In this document: in pieces, positions 29,801 through 40,532 of the stretch
Position numbering within the stretch: the first letter of the stretch is position 1
Layout of the letters: every line of letters begins with the position of its first letter
From: Lebetimonas sp. JH292
GTDB taxonomy: Bacteria; Campylobacterota; Campylobacteria; Campylobacterales; Nautiliaceae
DNA: 64,000 nucleotides
Reading direction: 5' to 3'
Assembly: GCF_000523275.1 (NCBI RefSeq)
Contig: NZ_ATHQ01000001.1
Coordinates: 443,001-507,000 of the forward strand
Translations under genes and position numbers: made by a program
The notes under the pieces: generated by a model
Databases searched by the model: none
Told to the model about the DNA's origin: nothing
What the model saw: the letters and a program-made list of their open reading frames with translations, nothing else

Positions 29801-30172
29801 CTCCATCATCGGAAAAACTGTAATAAGTCCCTGCTGATTTTTAATTAGTTCTTCAAAAGGGATAAAAGGAACTTTTTTATAATAATACAAATAGGCAATT
29901 GAGCTTAAATACATCAAATTATTATAGCCGGTTTTAAGCAGAATCATTCTTGAAAAAACATCATCTCTTTTTATAATTACTTCGCTTCCTATAATCGGTT
30001 TTATTTCAAATTTCTTGCATTCTTCATAAAATTCGATTGCGCTGAACATATTATCAAGTTCTGTTATCCCAAGAGCCTTGTATCCATACTCTTTTGCTTT
30101 TTTAACAAGCTCTTTTATTTTGATGGTTGAATGTAAAAGCGAATAATCACTGTGTATATGAAACACTACCAT
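26812..30172 (-). pseudogene. dnaE: DNA polymerase III alpha subunit, split by a one-base frameshift
   Basis: Replicative polymerase. The first frame (30172-28214) carries the PHP domain (FHIHSDYSLLHS), the catalytic Asp pair in MPDIDMDFCQERRG and YRPGPMESGMLDDYIERKHG. The second (to 26812) resumes with NDEFETALKPILEPTYGV and VYQEQVMQIVQ, then HhH and OB domains. At 28217-28220 the run reads A4 on the coding strand; A5 would join the halves with no residue lost. An essential gene is unlikely to be dead, so sequencing error or frame recovery during expression is more likely. The start overlaps the Crp-family gene by 26 bases. Confidence 0.93.
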
Positions 30173-30767
30173 TTATAATATCCCTTAATTTTTCTTTATC
30201 CGTTACTTTTATTGATTTTTCACAATAACATATAATTCCGTCATTTTTAAGCCTGCTTAAAATTCTGCTGAGAGTCTCCGGGCTCATGCCGAGTTCTTTT
30301 GCCAGCATATATCTTTTCAAAATAACCCTTTTTGTGGCATCATATTTTTGAAGTTTATTAAATTTCACTTCCTGTAAAATCTGGTTACTGAGCATTTTTA
30401 TAATTCTGTCGCTAAAAGGGGGATTTGAAATATATTTTGAAAAATTTGAAAAATCTATTTCTATCAAATCACTTTCGCTTTGAGCTACTGCGCTAAGACA
30501 GTAAGGCCTGTTTTGTATCTGAGAAATAAGCCCGAAAACATCTCCGCAGCCAAACTGGTTTTTAGGTATAACATCCCCTTTTTCATTTGAATCATACATT
30601 AAAATATGACCTTTTATTATTGCAAAAAATTTATTTCTTTTTTCCCCTTCAAAAAATATTATTTCATTTTTAGTATACTTTTTTATTAAGCAAAAAGAGG
30701 CAATTTCTTTTAAAAGTTCGTCTTTTACGTTAAAAAAAAGAAAGATTTTTCTCAGTTTATTTATCAT
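30147..30767 (-). CDS. Crp/Fnr family transcription regulator
   Basis: 206 aa. The N-terminal cyclic-nucleotide-type beta roll includes IKKYTKNEIIFFEGEKRNKFFAI. The dimer helix follows, then a winged helix with LAKELGMSPETLSRILSRLKNDGII as recognition helix. No Cys cluster for an Fe-S sensor is visible, so it is not a classical Fnr; ligand unknown. Overlaps hom by 4 bases and dnaE by 26, so the three may share a message. Confidence 0.88.
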   Translation of the reverse strand: MINKLRKIFLFFNVKDELLKEIASFCLIKKYTKNEIIFFEGEKRNKFFAIIKGHILMYDSNEKGDVIPKNQFGCGDVFGLISQIQNRPYCLSAVAQSESDLIEIDFSNFSKYISNPPFSDRIIKMLSNQILQEVKFNKLQKYDATKRVILKRYMLAKELGMSPETLSRILSRLKNDGIICYCEKSIKVTDKEKLRDIINGSVSYTQ

Positions 30768-31946
30768 TCTTCTATTCTGATATAATTAATCGGTTTTAAT
30801 ACAAATTCTTCTTTTTCTATTTCGGCCACTGCTTTTTTTATATTTTTTTCAAGAGACTTATGGGTTGCAAAAAGGAGAAAACTTTCAATTGAAATATCGT
30901 TTTTTGCCAAAATATGCGCAATTTTTTCAAGAACCCCTATTTTATCGTTTACTGCAATTCTTAAATAGTATTTGGTTTCGATATTATCTGAAATTTTGAG
31001 ACTCAGTCTTTCCACTTCAAGAGGTCTTTTGTATCCGAGCATAGGTTTGTTTTGGCCTCTGACAATTTCTATTATATCACTGATTACAGCACTCGCAGTT
31101 GCATTTCCTCCGGCTCCGGGACCGTAATATACGCTTTCTCCTACAACATCGCCTATTACACTGACGGCGTTCATAACACCCTCAACCTTTGCAATCATTT
31201 TATTTTTTGGAATAAGTGTCGGATGAACTCTTAGTTCCACTTCGTTATCTATTTTTTTGGCAATTCCGAGAAGTTTTATTTCATAATCAAATTCCCTGGC
31301 AAATTCAATATCTGTTAAATTTATATTTTCTATTCCCTCGATTAAAATATCTTCCGGTTTTGCATCAATATTATAGGCAATACTTGCCAGGATTAAAAGT
31401 TTATGAGCAGTGTCAAAACCGCCGACGTCAAAAGTGGGGTCGGCTTCTGCATAGCCAAGCTTCTGGGCTTCTTTTAAAACTTCCTGATAATCCCTGCCTT
31501 TTTTCATTTCGGTTAAAATATAATTGCAAGTACCGTTTATAATACCCTGAATTTCATCAATATGATTTGCACTGAGCCCGTCTCTTAATGCTTTAATTAT
31601 AGGGATTCCGCCTGCCACACTTGCTTCATATTCAAACGGTGTTTTAGCCAGTTTCTGAAGCTCGAATCTGTGATATGCTAAAAGAGCCTTGTTTGCGCTG
31701 ACAACCGCCTTATTATGTTTTAAGGCATCTTTTACTACCTCATAAGCGCCGTCAACGCCGCCCATAAGTTCAACCACTATATCTATTTCGCTGTCTCTTG
31801 TAACTTTTTTATAATCATCGGTAAGTTCAATATCAACATCTCCCTTACGGGAATTATTTCTTTCCCTGCCCTTGATGTTATTATGTCAAAACCTTAACAA
31901 CACTGCTTCCGACAGTTCCAAGACCCACTATCCCGATTTTAACCAT
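30764..31946 (-). pseudogene. hom: Homoserine dehydrogenase, disrupted near codons 20-45
   Basis: Reduces aspartate semialdehyde to homoserine for Met/Thr synthesis. The N-terminus MVKIGIVGLGTVGSSVVKVL (ATG 31946) runs into a stop. DIITSRAGKEIIP resumes in a second frame, and DVDIELTDDYKKV onward in a third, which then stays open through GGIPIIKALRDGLSANHIDEI and a C-terminal ACT domain. Compared with other Hom proteins about 5 and about 10 residues are missing at the two joins. A real disruption would make the cell a homoserine auxotroph, so an assembly fault is a serious alternative. Confidence 0.88.
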
Positions 31947-31955
31947 CACTTTCCT

Positions 31956-33125
31956 TTAAATAGCGGCCTGACGGATTCTTTTTTCATTTTCAATTAAAGC
32001 AATTCTTACATATTCATCCCCGTAAGCCCCAAATCCTATTCCAGGGCTAACCGCAATATGGGCTTCGGTTAAAAGCCTTTTGGAAAACTCTAAACTTCCT
32101 AAATGCCTTGCAATTTCAGGGATTTTTGCCCAAACAAACATTGTGGCTCTCGGTTTTTCTATCTCCCATCCCGCATTTGCAAAACTTTCAATCAAAACTT
32201 CCCTTCTTTTTTTATATGTTTCAACCACATCTTTGACCAAATGTGTATAATCTCTCAGTGCTACAGTTGCAGCAACCTGTATGGGAGTAAAAGTTCCATA
32301 ATCAACCCATGATTTATATTTTTGAAGAGCACCTATAAGCACAGGATTTCCAACCATAAAACCTACTCTCCATCCCGCCATGTTATAGCTTTTAGAAAGA
32401 GTAAAACTCTCAACCGCAACTTCTTTAGCCCCACTGGCTTCAAAAACAGACGGTGTTTTATATCCGTCAAACGTAATATCCGCATATGCAATATCACTTA
32501 TAATATAAAGCCCTTCACTTTTTGCAAAATCAACCGCTTTTTGCCAAAAATCTTTATTTACAGTTACCGTTGTGGGATTATGTGGAAAATTTAAAACCAA
32601 AAATTTAGGTTTAGGCACTGATTCTATCATGGCCTGTTTCAACTGGGCAAAAAAATCATCTTCATTTAATTCATACTCTTTATTATATGTAAGTTTTACT
32701 TTTCTGACACTTGCCCCAGCAAGCATAAAGGCATATGAATGGATAGGATATGTAGGATCGGGCACAATGGCCACATCCCCCACGTTTGTAACGGCCTGAG
32801 TCAAATGGACATAACCTTCTTTGCTACCCATTGTCACAACAGCTTCTGTTTCGGGATTAAGGGTCACATTATATCTTCTTGCATACCAGTTACAGACGGC
32901 TTCTCTAAGCTTATAAATACCTTTACTGACTGAATATCTGTGATTTTTAGGCTTTCTTGCCGCTTCAACAAGTTTATCAACAATCGGTTTTGGAGTAGGA
33001 CCATCAGGATTTCCCATAGAAAAATCGATAATATCTTCACCTGCTCTTCTTGCTTGAAGTTTAAGTTCATTAATTACTGCAAAAATATAATTTGGAAGTC
33101 TTTCTATTCTTTCAAAATGATTCAT
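31956..33125 (-). CDS. PLP-dependent class I/II aminotransferase (AlaC-like)
   Basis: 389 aa fold-type I aminotransferase. The PLP-anchor region is [16 protein letters not shown] (Lys forms the Schiff base). The [11 protein letters not shown] loop and the C-terminal [16 protein letters not shown] Arg contact are also present. Relatives include alanine aminotransferase AlaC and LL-diaminopimelate aminotransferases; substrate cannot be fixed. The neighbour hom, 9 bases downstream, suggests amino acid synthesis of the aspartate or alanine branch. Confidence 0.88.
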   Translation of the reverse strand: MNHFERIERLPNYIFAVINELKLQARRAGEDIIDFSMGNPDGPTPKPIVDKLVEAARKPKNHRYSVSKGIYKLREAVCNWYARRYNVTLNPETEAVVTMGSKEGYVHLTQAVTNVGDVAIVPDPTYPIHSYAFMLAGASVRKVKLTYNKEYELNEDDFFAQLKQAMIESVPKPKFLVLNFPHNPTTVTVNKDFWQKAVDFAKSEGLYIISDIAYADITFDGYKTPSVFEASGAKEVAVESFTLSKSYNMAGWRVGFMVGNPVLIGALQKYKSWVDYGTFTPIQVAATVALRDYTHLVKDVVETYKKRREVLIESFANAGWEIEKPRATMFVWAKIPEIARHLGSLEFSKRLLTEAHIAVSPGIGFGAYGDEYVRIALIENEKRIRQAAI

Positions 33126-33854
33126 TTTATTCCTTTAATTAAGATACCTCTTTTAAAATTGATTTTCGAAAAATTGTCTTTTATTTTTATATACGCCGTA
33201 TATTCGGGTATATCTACCGCCATATTTTTAAATGTTTTTTTATATGAAATTATATAAAAACAATATAAGGATACCAATTGTCAAATTTTGAAGTAACTAT
33301 TTTTATTTTTTTAAATCCGTTCGGGTTTACCCAGTATTCTCCTTTTGCATTAATAAGTTTTTTTTCTTCGCCTGTTAAAGGAAAAGCCGGCAGATAAGCA
33401 TTTTCACAGTCTATATAATATTTCTGTTTTTTATTATATTTTTCACTTCACACCCAAAATTTTCAACAGTGTTTATAAAAATCAGGGGATTTATATAATG
33501 ATTGGTTTTCATTTCTATATTTAAAGTATAATTTCCGTTTATTAAGGAAATATGTGAAGGGTAAAAATAATAATACCCTATTAAATTCAGTGTTTTATAT
33601 AAAATTTTAGCTTCCAAAACAGGATTGCTGTTTTTAAAATCAAACTCGGTATTTATAATTTCCGGTTTATCGAAAAAAAGATTTACAAGTCCCAGATTTT
33701 CAAGTTTTTTTACCGTGTCTTTCAGGGATAAATTAGTGTCAATACTGTTTAAAAGTTTTTCATAATTTTTGTATTCTCTCTCACCTATTAAATTGACAAT
33801 ATACATATTTTTTGCTAATAAAACAATTCCTATTAAAAAAATAAGTTTTTTCAT
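33122..33854 (-). pseudogene. Hypothetical exported protein with two frameshifts
   Basis: Begins with a signal-like KKLIFLIGIVLLAKNMY and continues as a soluble protein (VNLIGEREYKNYEKLLNSID …). At 33427-33432 the coding run is A6 where A7 would lead on to KQKYYIDCENAYLPAFPL and GEYWVNPNGFKKIKIV. A second shift after NWYPYIVF leads to SYKKTFKNMAVDIPEYTAY, ending at a TGA that overlaps the aminotransferase start. Family unknown. It overlaps the RodZ-like gene by 4 bases (ATGA), so the two probably act in one envelope function. Confidence 0.6.
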
Positions 33855-34556
33855 TTTTCATACTCATTAGGTTTTTTCAAATATTCAAATTTTCCGTTTT
33901 TTAAAAGAATCCTGAGAATTTTTTTTGTATTCGGCGTAATGTTTTTATCATTATAAATAATAGTTAAATTTCCATGCCCGAATTTAATATAATAATTTCC
34001 CTTTAATATTTTAGGATTGGTTGTAAGATATTCAACACTTTTATTATTGTCTATGTTTATCGCCCTGAACCATACTTTTTCATTTGGAATAATTGTTATG
34101 TTGTATTCTTTGGCTTTTTATTCCGGCCGTATTTAAAGAAACATTTGAATCAATATCTTCAATAATTTTCTCTATTGTTTTTTCGCTCACACTGTTTTTG
34201 AATGTTTCATTATTCTCTGTAATGTTATTTTCCAAAACTTTTTCTCACTCTTGTTTATTTCAGTAGTTTTAATACCGGTTTTTGATTTTATAAAACTGAA
34301 ATACAAAAAAGCACTTAATACAAATAAAATTATTATTAAAATCCATAAATAACTTTTTTGGTATCAACATCATCTATTTTATTTTCATTATAATAATTTT
34401 CATACTCCTCAATCTCGATAAGCCTGATAAAACCTATAAACTTAACCCTTGGCAGTTTTTCAAATTCTTTATTTTTTATAAATCTAAGTGAAATAGGTGA
34501 AATTTTTGTTTTATCTCTTCTATTGAATGATTTTCAAAAAACTCATCTGCATTCAT
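33851..34556 (-). pseudogene. RodZ-like single-span membrane protein with four frameshifts
   Basis: Joined across shifts it reads as follows. A cytoplasmic start (MNADEFFENHSIEEIKQK) and a soluble part (LRFIKNKEFEKLPRVKF) come first. One membrane helix (YLWILIIILFVLSAFLYFSF) is next, then a charged linker (SVSEKTIEKIIEDIDSNVS). A C-terminal beta domain (EKVWFRAINIDNNKSVEYL … NGKFEYLKKPNEYEK) ends it. The layout and last domain resemble RodZ (DUF4115). Three breaks are explained by one A too few (34503-34507, 34354-34359, 34239-34243) and one by a changed A run at 34115-34119. Overlaps rlmB by 14 bases. Confidence 0.6.
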
Positions 34557-35211
34557 TGCTAATCCTATCTATTAATATTGCAGCGGCGCTTGCAACATTT
34601 AGTGAATCAAAATCCCTTTTCATTTCAATTGTAATTATATCATCTAATTTTTCTTTTACCCTTTTACTAAGCCCTTCTCCTTCACTTCCTAAAATTAATG
34701 CAGTTTTTGAAGAAACATCAACCCTGCATTTTCCGTTCATATCGGCACCGATAATTTTATAACCTTTTGTTTTTAAAATATTAATTAGCTCAAGTATATT
34801 AAAAAAAGAAATTATCCTCATATCAATTGCTGCCCCTGCGCTTGAGCGAATTAATTGAGGCCATTTAAGCTCTTTAATTCCGGTTATTATAACTAAATCA
34901 ATTCCTAAAGCATAAGAAGTTCTTATTATATTTCCAATATTTCCCATATCAGTAATGTTATCCAAAACAACTATTTTTTCACCTGTTATTTCATATTCTT
35001 GTGGAATAAAATCTATTTTTGCAAAGTATCCCTGATGATTTTGATTATGGGAGAGTTTTTGTGCTAATTTATTATCTATAAATTTAATTCTAAAATTTTT
35101 AAATTTTTTTAATTCGGTTTTTGATATTTTTTTACTTATTAAAATTTCTTTTACAATTCCGGGATGTTTTTTTATTATATATTCTACCACCCTTTTACCA
35201 TATACTATCAC
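34543..35211 (-). CDS. rlmB: 23S rRNA 2'-O-methyltransferase RlmB / TrmH-type SPOUT enzyme
   Basis: 222 aa SPOUT methyltransferase. Motif 1 is DMGNIGNIIRTSYALGID (Asn/Arg), motif 2 ALILGSEGEGLSKRV and motif 3 DSLNVASAAAILI, making the trefoil knot that holds S-adenosylmethionine. The short N-terminal substrate domain (IVYGKRVVEYIIKKHP) fits RlmB, which methylates G2251 of 23S rRNA, rather than TrmH; the distinction is inference. Its start overlaps the HepT gene by 17 bases. Confidence 0.88.
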   Translation of the reverse strand: MIVYGKRVVEYIIKKHPGIVKEILISKKISKTELKKFKNFRIKFIDNKLAQKLSHNQNHQGYFAKIDFIPQEYEITGEKIVVLDNITDMGNIGNIIRTSYALGIDLVIITGIKELKWPQLIRSSAGAAIDMRIISFFNILELINILKTKGYKIIGADMNGKCRVDVSSKTALILGSEGEGLSKRVKEKLDDIITIEMKRDFDSLNVASAAAILIDRISNECR

Positions 35212-35632
35212 AATAACCTTCTTTTTTTATATAGTCTAAAGTTTTATTAATAATATCAAATAATTTTGGAGTATATTCTAAAATTTCAATAAAAATTTCT
35301 TCTAATTCTTCTTCAATATACTCATGTACAAGTTCATTTCTTAAATTTTTCATCTCTATTAATAATTCATAATTATCAACAAAACCCCTTTTTTCCGCTC
35401 TAATTACAATATCAAGTTTTTTATTAATATCTTCCAATTCAAATAAATCCAAACTTCTTAAAACTCTATTTATTAAAATATCAACACATCTTCCAAATCT
35501 GTTTGCCAATGCTTCAAAAAGTTCATATTCTTCTTCGTTTAAATCAATTTTAGAAACTTTTTCAAATGACTTTTCAAGCCAATATTTTGACTTTAAAAGC
35601 ATTTTTACATTTTCACATAAAACATCTTTCAA
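35195..35632 (-). CDS. hepT: HepT-like HEPN toxin
   Basis: 145 aa all-helical HEPN-fold protein with the RX4HXY RNase motif as RNELVHEY near residue 108. In the MntA/HepT type VII toxin-antitoxin system HepT is an RNase and MntA inactivates it by AMPylating the Tyr of this motif. It starts with TTG overlapping the MntA stop (the next in-frame ATG is codon 11) and overlaps rlmB by 17 bases. Both key motif residues are present, so it looks intact. Confidence 0.85.
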   Translation of the reverse strand: MKDVLCENVKMLLKSKYWLEKSFEKVSKIDLNEEEYELFEALANRFGRCVDILINRVLRSLDLFELEDINKKLDIVIRAEKRGFVDNYELLIEMKNLRNELVHEYIEEELEEIFIEILEYTPKLFDIINKTLDYIKKEGYCDSIW

Positions 35633-35913
35633 ATTTCAACTCCATTATTTGTTATAAATCTGTAAAAAGCACTTTTATTTATATTGTTAGTTATAATTAA
35701 ATCAATTTTTCTATCTCCAAATAATAAAAAAAATTTTATTTTTATTTTTTGTTTTATTTTAAAATTTATTTTATCGGAAAGTACAAAAATATCAATATCT
35801 CCTCCTTTTTTTCTATCATCAATTCTGCTTCCAAAAATATAAATTTTAGCTTTTTTATCATATAATCTAATAATATTTTTAATAATTTTAATTTCTTCTT
35901 TTTTTAATCTCAT
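35629..35913 (-). CDS. mntA: MntA-like minimal nucleotidyltransferase antitoxin
   Basis: 94 aa with the nucleotidyltransferase motif GSRIDDRKKGGDIDI (GSX10DXD) near residue 28 and a later Asp in GDRKIDLIIT as third metal ligand. It precedes HepT with a 4-base overlap, the standard order for type VII modules in which the transferase neutralises the HEPN toxin. Very Lys/Ile-rich, a little more AT-rich than neighbouring housekeeping genes, as expected of a mobile module. Confidence 0.86.
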   Translation of the reverse strand: MRLKKEEIKIIKNIIRLYDKKAKIYIFGSRIDDRKKGGDIDIFVLSDKINFKIKQKIKIKFFLLFGDRKIDLIITNNINKSAFYRFITNNGVEI

Positions 35914-35970
35914 TAACCTTCTTTTTTAATGAATTTTATCATAAATGAAAGATATTTTCAATTTATTTTT

Positions 35971-35984
35971 GTGTCTGTCACTAT
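35971..35984 (-). repeat. Short dispersed motif GTGTCTGTCACTAT (copy 2)
   Basis: The identical 14-mer occurs in reverse orientation at 25995-26008. The 11-base core TGTCTGTCACT recurs in the same orientation at 36372-36382. The 35.97 and 36.37 kb copies flank the two-gene membrane microprotein module as direct repeats about 400 bases apart. Meaning unknown. Confidence 0.6.
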
Positions 35985-36034
35985 TTCTAAATATTATGAA
36001 ATTATACAGATTTTAAATCTAGCTGATTATTTCA

Positions 36035-36115
36035 TTATATTTTAGTGGCTTTAAAAGCACTAAATGCTATTGAAATTATAAAAACTATCAATGCTAAAAT
36101 AAAAAGCAATTCCAT
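36035..36115 (-). CDS. 26-aa membrane peptide (second gene of microprotein module)
   Basis: ATG 36115 with AAGGA 9 bases ahead. Encodes MELLFILALIVFIISIAFSA plus a basic end (FKATKI): one hydrophobic helix with a positive C-terminus. It begins one base after the stop of the 75-aa two-helix protein upstream. The same pairing of a two-helix protein with a tiny one-helix peptide occurs twice more at 60.8-62.9 kb. Toxin-like or subunit-like peptides both look like this. Confidence 0.55.
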   Translation of the reverse strand: MELLFILALIVFIISIAFSAFKATKI

Positions 36116-36116
36116 A

Positions 36117-36344
36117 TTATAAATCCTTTAAACTCTTAATTTTTTTAATTATAGCAAAATTTATTAACATAATTATAAATGACAAAATAATTATACCAAC
36201 AACATCTAAAATTAATAATATATTACTTACCTTTCCTATATTTGAAATACCCCATCCAACCATTCCTAATACAGTAACAATTAATATACTAAGCCATACT
36301 TTTAAAAACTTTGTTTCTTCTTTTATTTCATCAATTTTTGCCAA
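36117..36344 (-). CDS. 75-aa two-helix membrane protein (first gene of microprotein module)
   Basis: Starts TTG 36344 (AAAGG upstream). A charged N-terminus AKIDEIKEETKFLK precedes VWLSILIVTVLGMVGWGI and a second helix LLILDVVGIIILSFIIMLINFA, then a basic tail. It resembles in size and plan the 76-aa protein at 62666-62896 (charged coil, two helices, charged tail). Function not recognised. The gap between it and the MntA gene carries only the 26-aa gene and a dispersed motif. Confidence 0.65.
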   Translation of the reverse strand: MAKIDEIKEETKFLKVWLSILIVTVLGMVGWGISNIGKVSNILLILDVVGIIILSFIIMLINFAIIKKIKSLKDL

Positions 36345-36371
36345 AATCAGCCTTTAAATTTTAACAAATTA

Positions 36372-36382
36372 TGTCTGTCACT
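36372..36382 (-). repeat. Short dispersed motif TGTCTGTCACT (copy 3)
   Basis: Third copy of the motif seen at 35971 and, inverted, at 25995. It lies upstream of the 75-aa gene and overlaps its probable promoter region (on the minus strand AGTGACAGACATAAT, where CATAAT could be a -10). Confidence 0.5.
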
Positions 36383-36394
36383 TTTTTATTAAAC

Positions 36395-36412
36395 AAAAGC
36401 CCAAAAGGGCAA
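36395..36412 (-). terminator. Porin terminator
   Basis: On the minus strand GCCC-TTTT-GGGC (36410-36399) is followed by TTTTGTTT, 7 bases after the porin stop. A compact rho-independent terminator. Confidence 0.75.
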
Positions 36413-36416
36413 GAAA

Positions 36417-37637
36417 TTAGAAACTGTAAATAAATTGCGCTCTAACTTCTTGTTGGTCAGGATTTCCTAAATTATTTCCATCACCGTTATAATTTAAATT
36501 AGCATAATATGCTGAAACACCGAATTTTTTATTGAATTTATATCCTCCGCCAACATCAAATTCATTACTGTCAACATTTTTGGTTGCATTTATAGTTCCG
36601 GCATTTTTACCGTTACTTTGATTAATACTTACATATGAAGCCCAAACATTTGTTTTTTCATTTATATTATATCCAGCTTTTGCATACCATACATCTACAT
36701 CAGTTAAGTTTGCTACATTATATCTTAATTCTGCTGGAACTTGTCCAATTACAGCATAGTCACTTGTAGCAATTACTCCGGCTTTATCGTTAGTTGAAGC
36801 GTATCCAACCTCACCATTAATTCCTGAAACATTTGCATTTAATGCTATATTGAAATAATTATGATTACTTACATTTGTTAAACCTAATGATTTATCATCT
36901 AATTTTGAAGTAGCAAAATCAGCTTTAATTCCAACACCATAATCTTTTAAGAAGTTTAAGTTTGTCATCACAATAAATGCGTTTTTAACAGCATCTGTTA
37001 TATGATAATCCCAAACCTGAGCACTTCCGAATGCATCGTTTGCATAAATAGCACCGGCTGTATAAACATCTTTTGCCCCATTATTTGTTGCTGCACTGAT
37101 TGGAAGATTTAAATTACCTTGATCAACTGTTCCATTAGCATTAAAGATATGATCAACCCATCCACCAGCTACTGTTAATCCATTTCCTGCATTATACATT
37201 GCAACTACACCTGCACCGTGAGCAGTTGTATATGGATCGCTTGAAGCAAACGGTAATGAACCAAGAGGAACAACACCTGCATTAACAATAAGACCGTTAT
37301 TTGCATAATTTAAGAAGAATAAGCTATCTCCCAATCCAGTTGTTCCAGCTGTAGAAACATTTGAAGAAGCTTTATCTTTGAAATTTTGTTGAGCATGAAC
37401 TCTCCAAACAATTTTCATATTTTCTGCAACTGGCACACCAAATACTAATTTAGCATTTGTTCTCCATCTGTTGTAATCAGTTGTACCTGAATTTTTTTTA
37501 TCTTGATGATAATAATATCTGATTCTCATAAATCCGTTAAGACTTACACCTTTGATTGCATCTGTTAGAGGAGTTGCACTTGCAACACTCATTGAACCCA
37601 TTGCTACTAAAGCTGCTAAAGATAATTTTTTTAGCAT
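36417..37637 (-). CDS. Major outer membrane porin (Campylobacterota type)
   Basis: 406 aa. A signal peptide (LKKLSLAALVAMGSMSVASA) is followed by repeated amphipathic beta strands and a terminal FIYSF aromatic, the outer membrane insertion signal. The opening GVSLNGFMRIRYYYHQDKK resembles MOMP/OprD-type porins of this phylum. A strong TATAAT (-10) with a weak TTTGAT -35 stands about 40 bases before the ATG, and a terminator follows. It is a single-gene unit and likely abundant. Confidence 0.9.
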   Translation of the reverse strand: MLKKLSLAALVAMGSMSVASATPLTDAIKGVSLNGFMRIRYYYHQDKKNSGTTDYNRWRTNAKLVFGVPVAENMKIVWRVHAQQNFKDKASSNVSTAGTTGLGDSLFFLNYANNGLIVNAGVVPLGSLPFASSDPYTTAHGAGVVAMYNAGNGLTVAGGWVDHIFNANGTVDQGNLNLPISAATNNGAKDVYTAGAIYANDAFGSAQVWDYHITDAVKNAFIVMTNLNFLKDYGVGIKADFATSKLDDKSLGLTNVSNHNYFNIALNANVSGINGEVGYASTNDKAGVIATSDYAVIGQVPAELRYNVANLTDVDVWYAKAGYNINEKTNVWASYVSINQSNGKNAGTINATKNVDSNEFDVGGGYKFNKKFGVSAYYANLNYNGDGNNLGNPDQQEVRAQFIYSF

Positions 37638-37730
37638 TTTCTCTCTCCTTTAATTTTTTTTTGTCTCACAATTATATCGTCAATTTTTAAAAAAATCAAA
37701 TAATTTTGGTATTTTTTTGAAAAATTTTCA

Positions 37731-37759
37731 AAATTTGTTAATTTTTTGTTAACAAATTT
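37731..37759. promoter_or_regulatory. Perfect inverted repeat between fabI and porin
   Basis: AAATTTGTTAA and TTAACAAATTT, 11 bp each with a 7-base centre. It could be a terminator for fabI or an operator about 60-80 bases upstream of the porin start; the inner GTTAAC half-sites favour neither reading. Confidence 0.5.
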
Positions 37760-37765
37760 TCTAAC

Positions 37766-39267
<1,502 letters not shown>

Positions 39268-39271
<4 letters not shown>

Positions 39272-40464
39272 TTTATCTCCAATGCTGCAATTGCAGGAAG
39301 TTTTTTGCCTTCAAGAAGTTCCAGACTCGCTCCTCCACCGGTAGAAATAAATGTCATTTCTTCATCATCTCCGGCTCTGGCAACCGCATCTGCGCTATCT
39401 CCTCCGCCTACTACCTTTATTCCGTGGCTTCTTGCAATTTCATGTGAAATTTTAAAAGTTCCCCTTGCAAATTTATCCATCTCATATACTCCCATAGGTC
39501 CGTTCCACAAAATTGTCTGGGCATCCCAAAGCACTTCTCCAAAAAGCCTAACGCTAGCAGGTCCTATATCAAGCCCCATCCAACCGTCCGGAATTTCCTG
39601 GGAAGGGACATATTTAACCATTGCATCTTCAGCAAATTTATTTGCAACAACTATATCAACCGGCAGATAAAACTTAACCCCAAGTTTTTTAGCTTCAGAC
39701 ATAATTTTTAATGCTTCGTCTATTAAATCCTCTTCCACTAAACTTTTTCCTATATCATATCCGAGCGCTTTTAAAAATGTAAAAGCCATACCTCCACCTA
39801 TTATCATTTTATCCACTTTTTCAAGCAGATTTATTAGAGCCTGAAGTTTTCCGCTTACTTTACTTCCTCCTACAACCGCTACAAACGGCCTTACAGGATT
39901 TTTAAGTAATTTATAAAAGAAATTGATTTCTTTTAAAAGTAAAAATCCGGCCGCCTTATGTAAATTGTCATAAAATTTTGTAATTGCTTCAACACTTGCA
40001 TGTGCCCTGTGGCTTACACCGAATGCATCATTTATATAAAATTCACCGTATTCGGAAAGTTCTTTTGCAAATCCCTCATCATTTTTAGTTTCTCTCGGAT
40101 CAAACCTCAAATTTTCAAGCAGCAAAACTTCCCCGCTATTTAAATTAGCGGCTTTACTTTTTGCATCTTCTCCAATAACATCTTTAACCATAATAATTTC
40201 TTTAGCCAAAAGCTGAGAAAGTCTTTTTGCAACGGGTTTTAGTGAATATTTTTCATTAAATTCACCTTTTGGCCTTCCAAGATGGGAGCCTATTACTATT
40301 TTACACCCGTGGTCTATTAAATATCTGATAGTAGGAAGTGCCATTCTTATTCTTCTGTCATCTGTTATATTGCCGAATTCATCCAACGGAACATTAAAAT
40401 CACATCTTAAAAATACACTGTTTCCTTCTTTTAATTCTAAATCTTTCGGTGAATTTAATTTCAT
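39268..40464 (-). CDS. pgk: Phosphoglycerate kinase
   Basis: 398 aa monomeric kinase. [27 protein letters not shown] and the nucleotide loop [19 protein letters not shown] are diagnostic. In this phylum it mostly serves gluconeogenesis when carbon comes from CO2 fixation, which is an inference about lifestyle. Overlaps tpiA by 4 bases. A short AT heptamer tract separates it from gap upstream. Confidence 0.97.
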
Positions 40465-40496
40465 ATTGCTCCTTTTTTTTAAAATTTTAACATATA

Positions 40497-40532
40497 TTTA
40501 ATTTAATTTTACATTTTTCATTTTACATTTAC
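40497..40532 (-). repeat. AT-rich heptamer tract between gap and pgk
   Basis: Minus strand: ATGTAAA ATGAAAA ATGTAAA ATTAAAT, starting right at the gap stop codon (TGG TAA ATG TAA). This is the ATGAAAA flavour of the repeat seen elsewhere. The pgk ribosome site AAAAGGAG lies beyond it. Confidence 0.6.
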
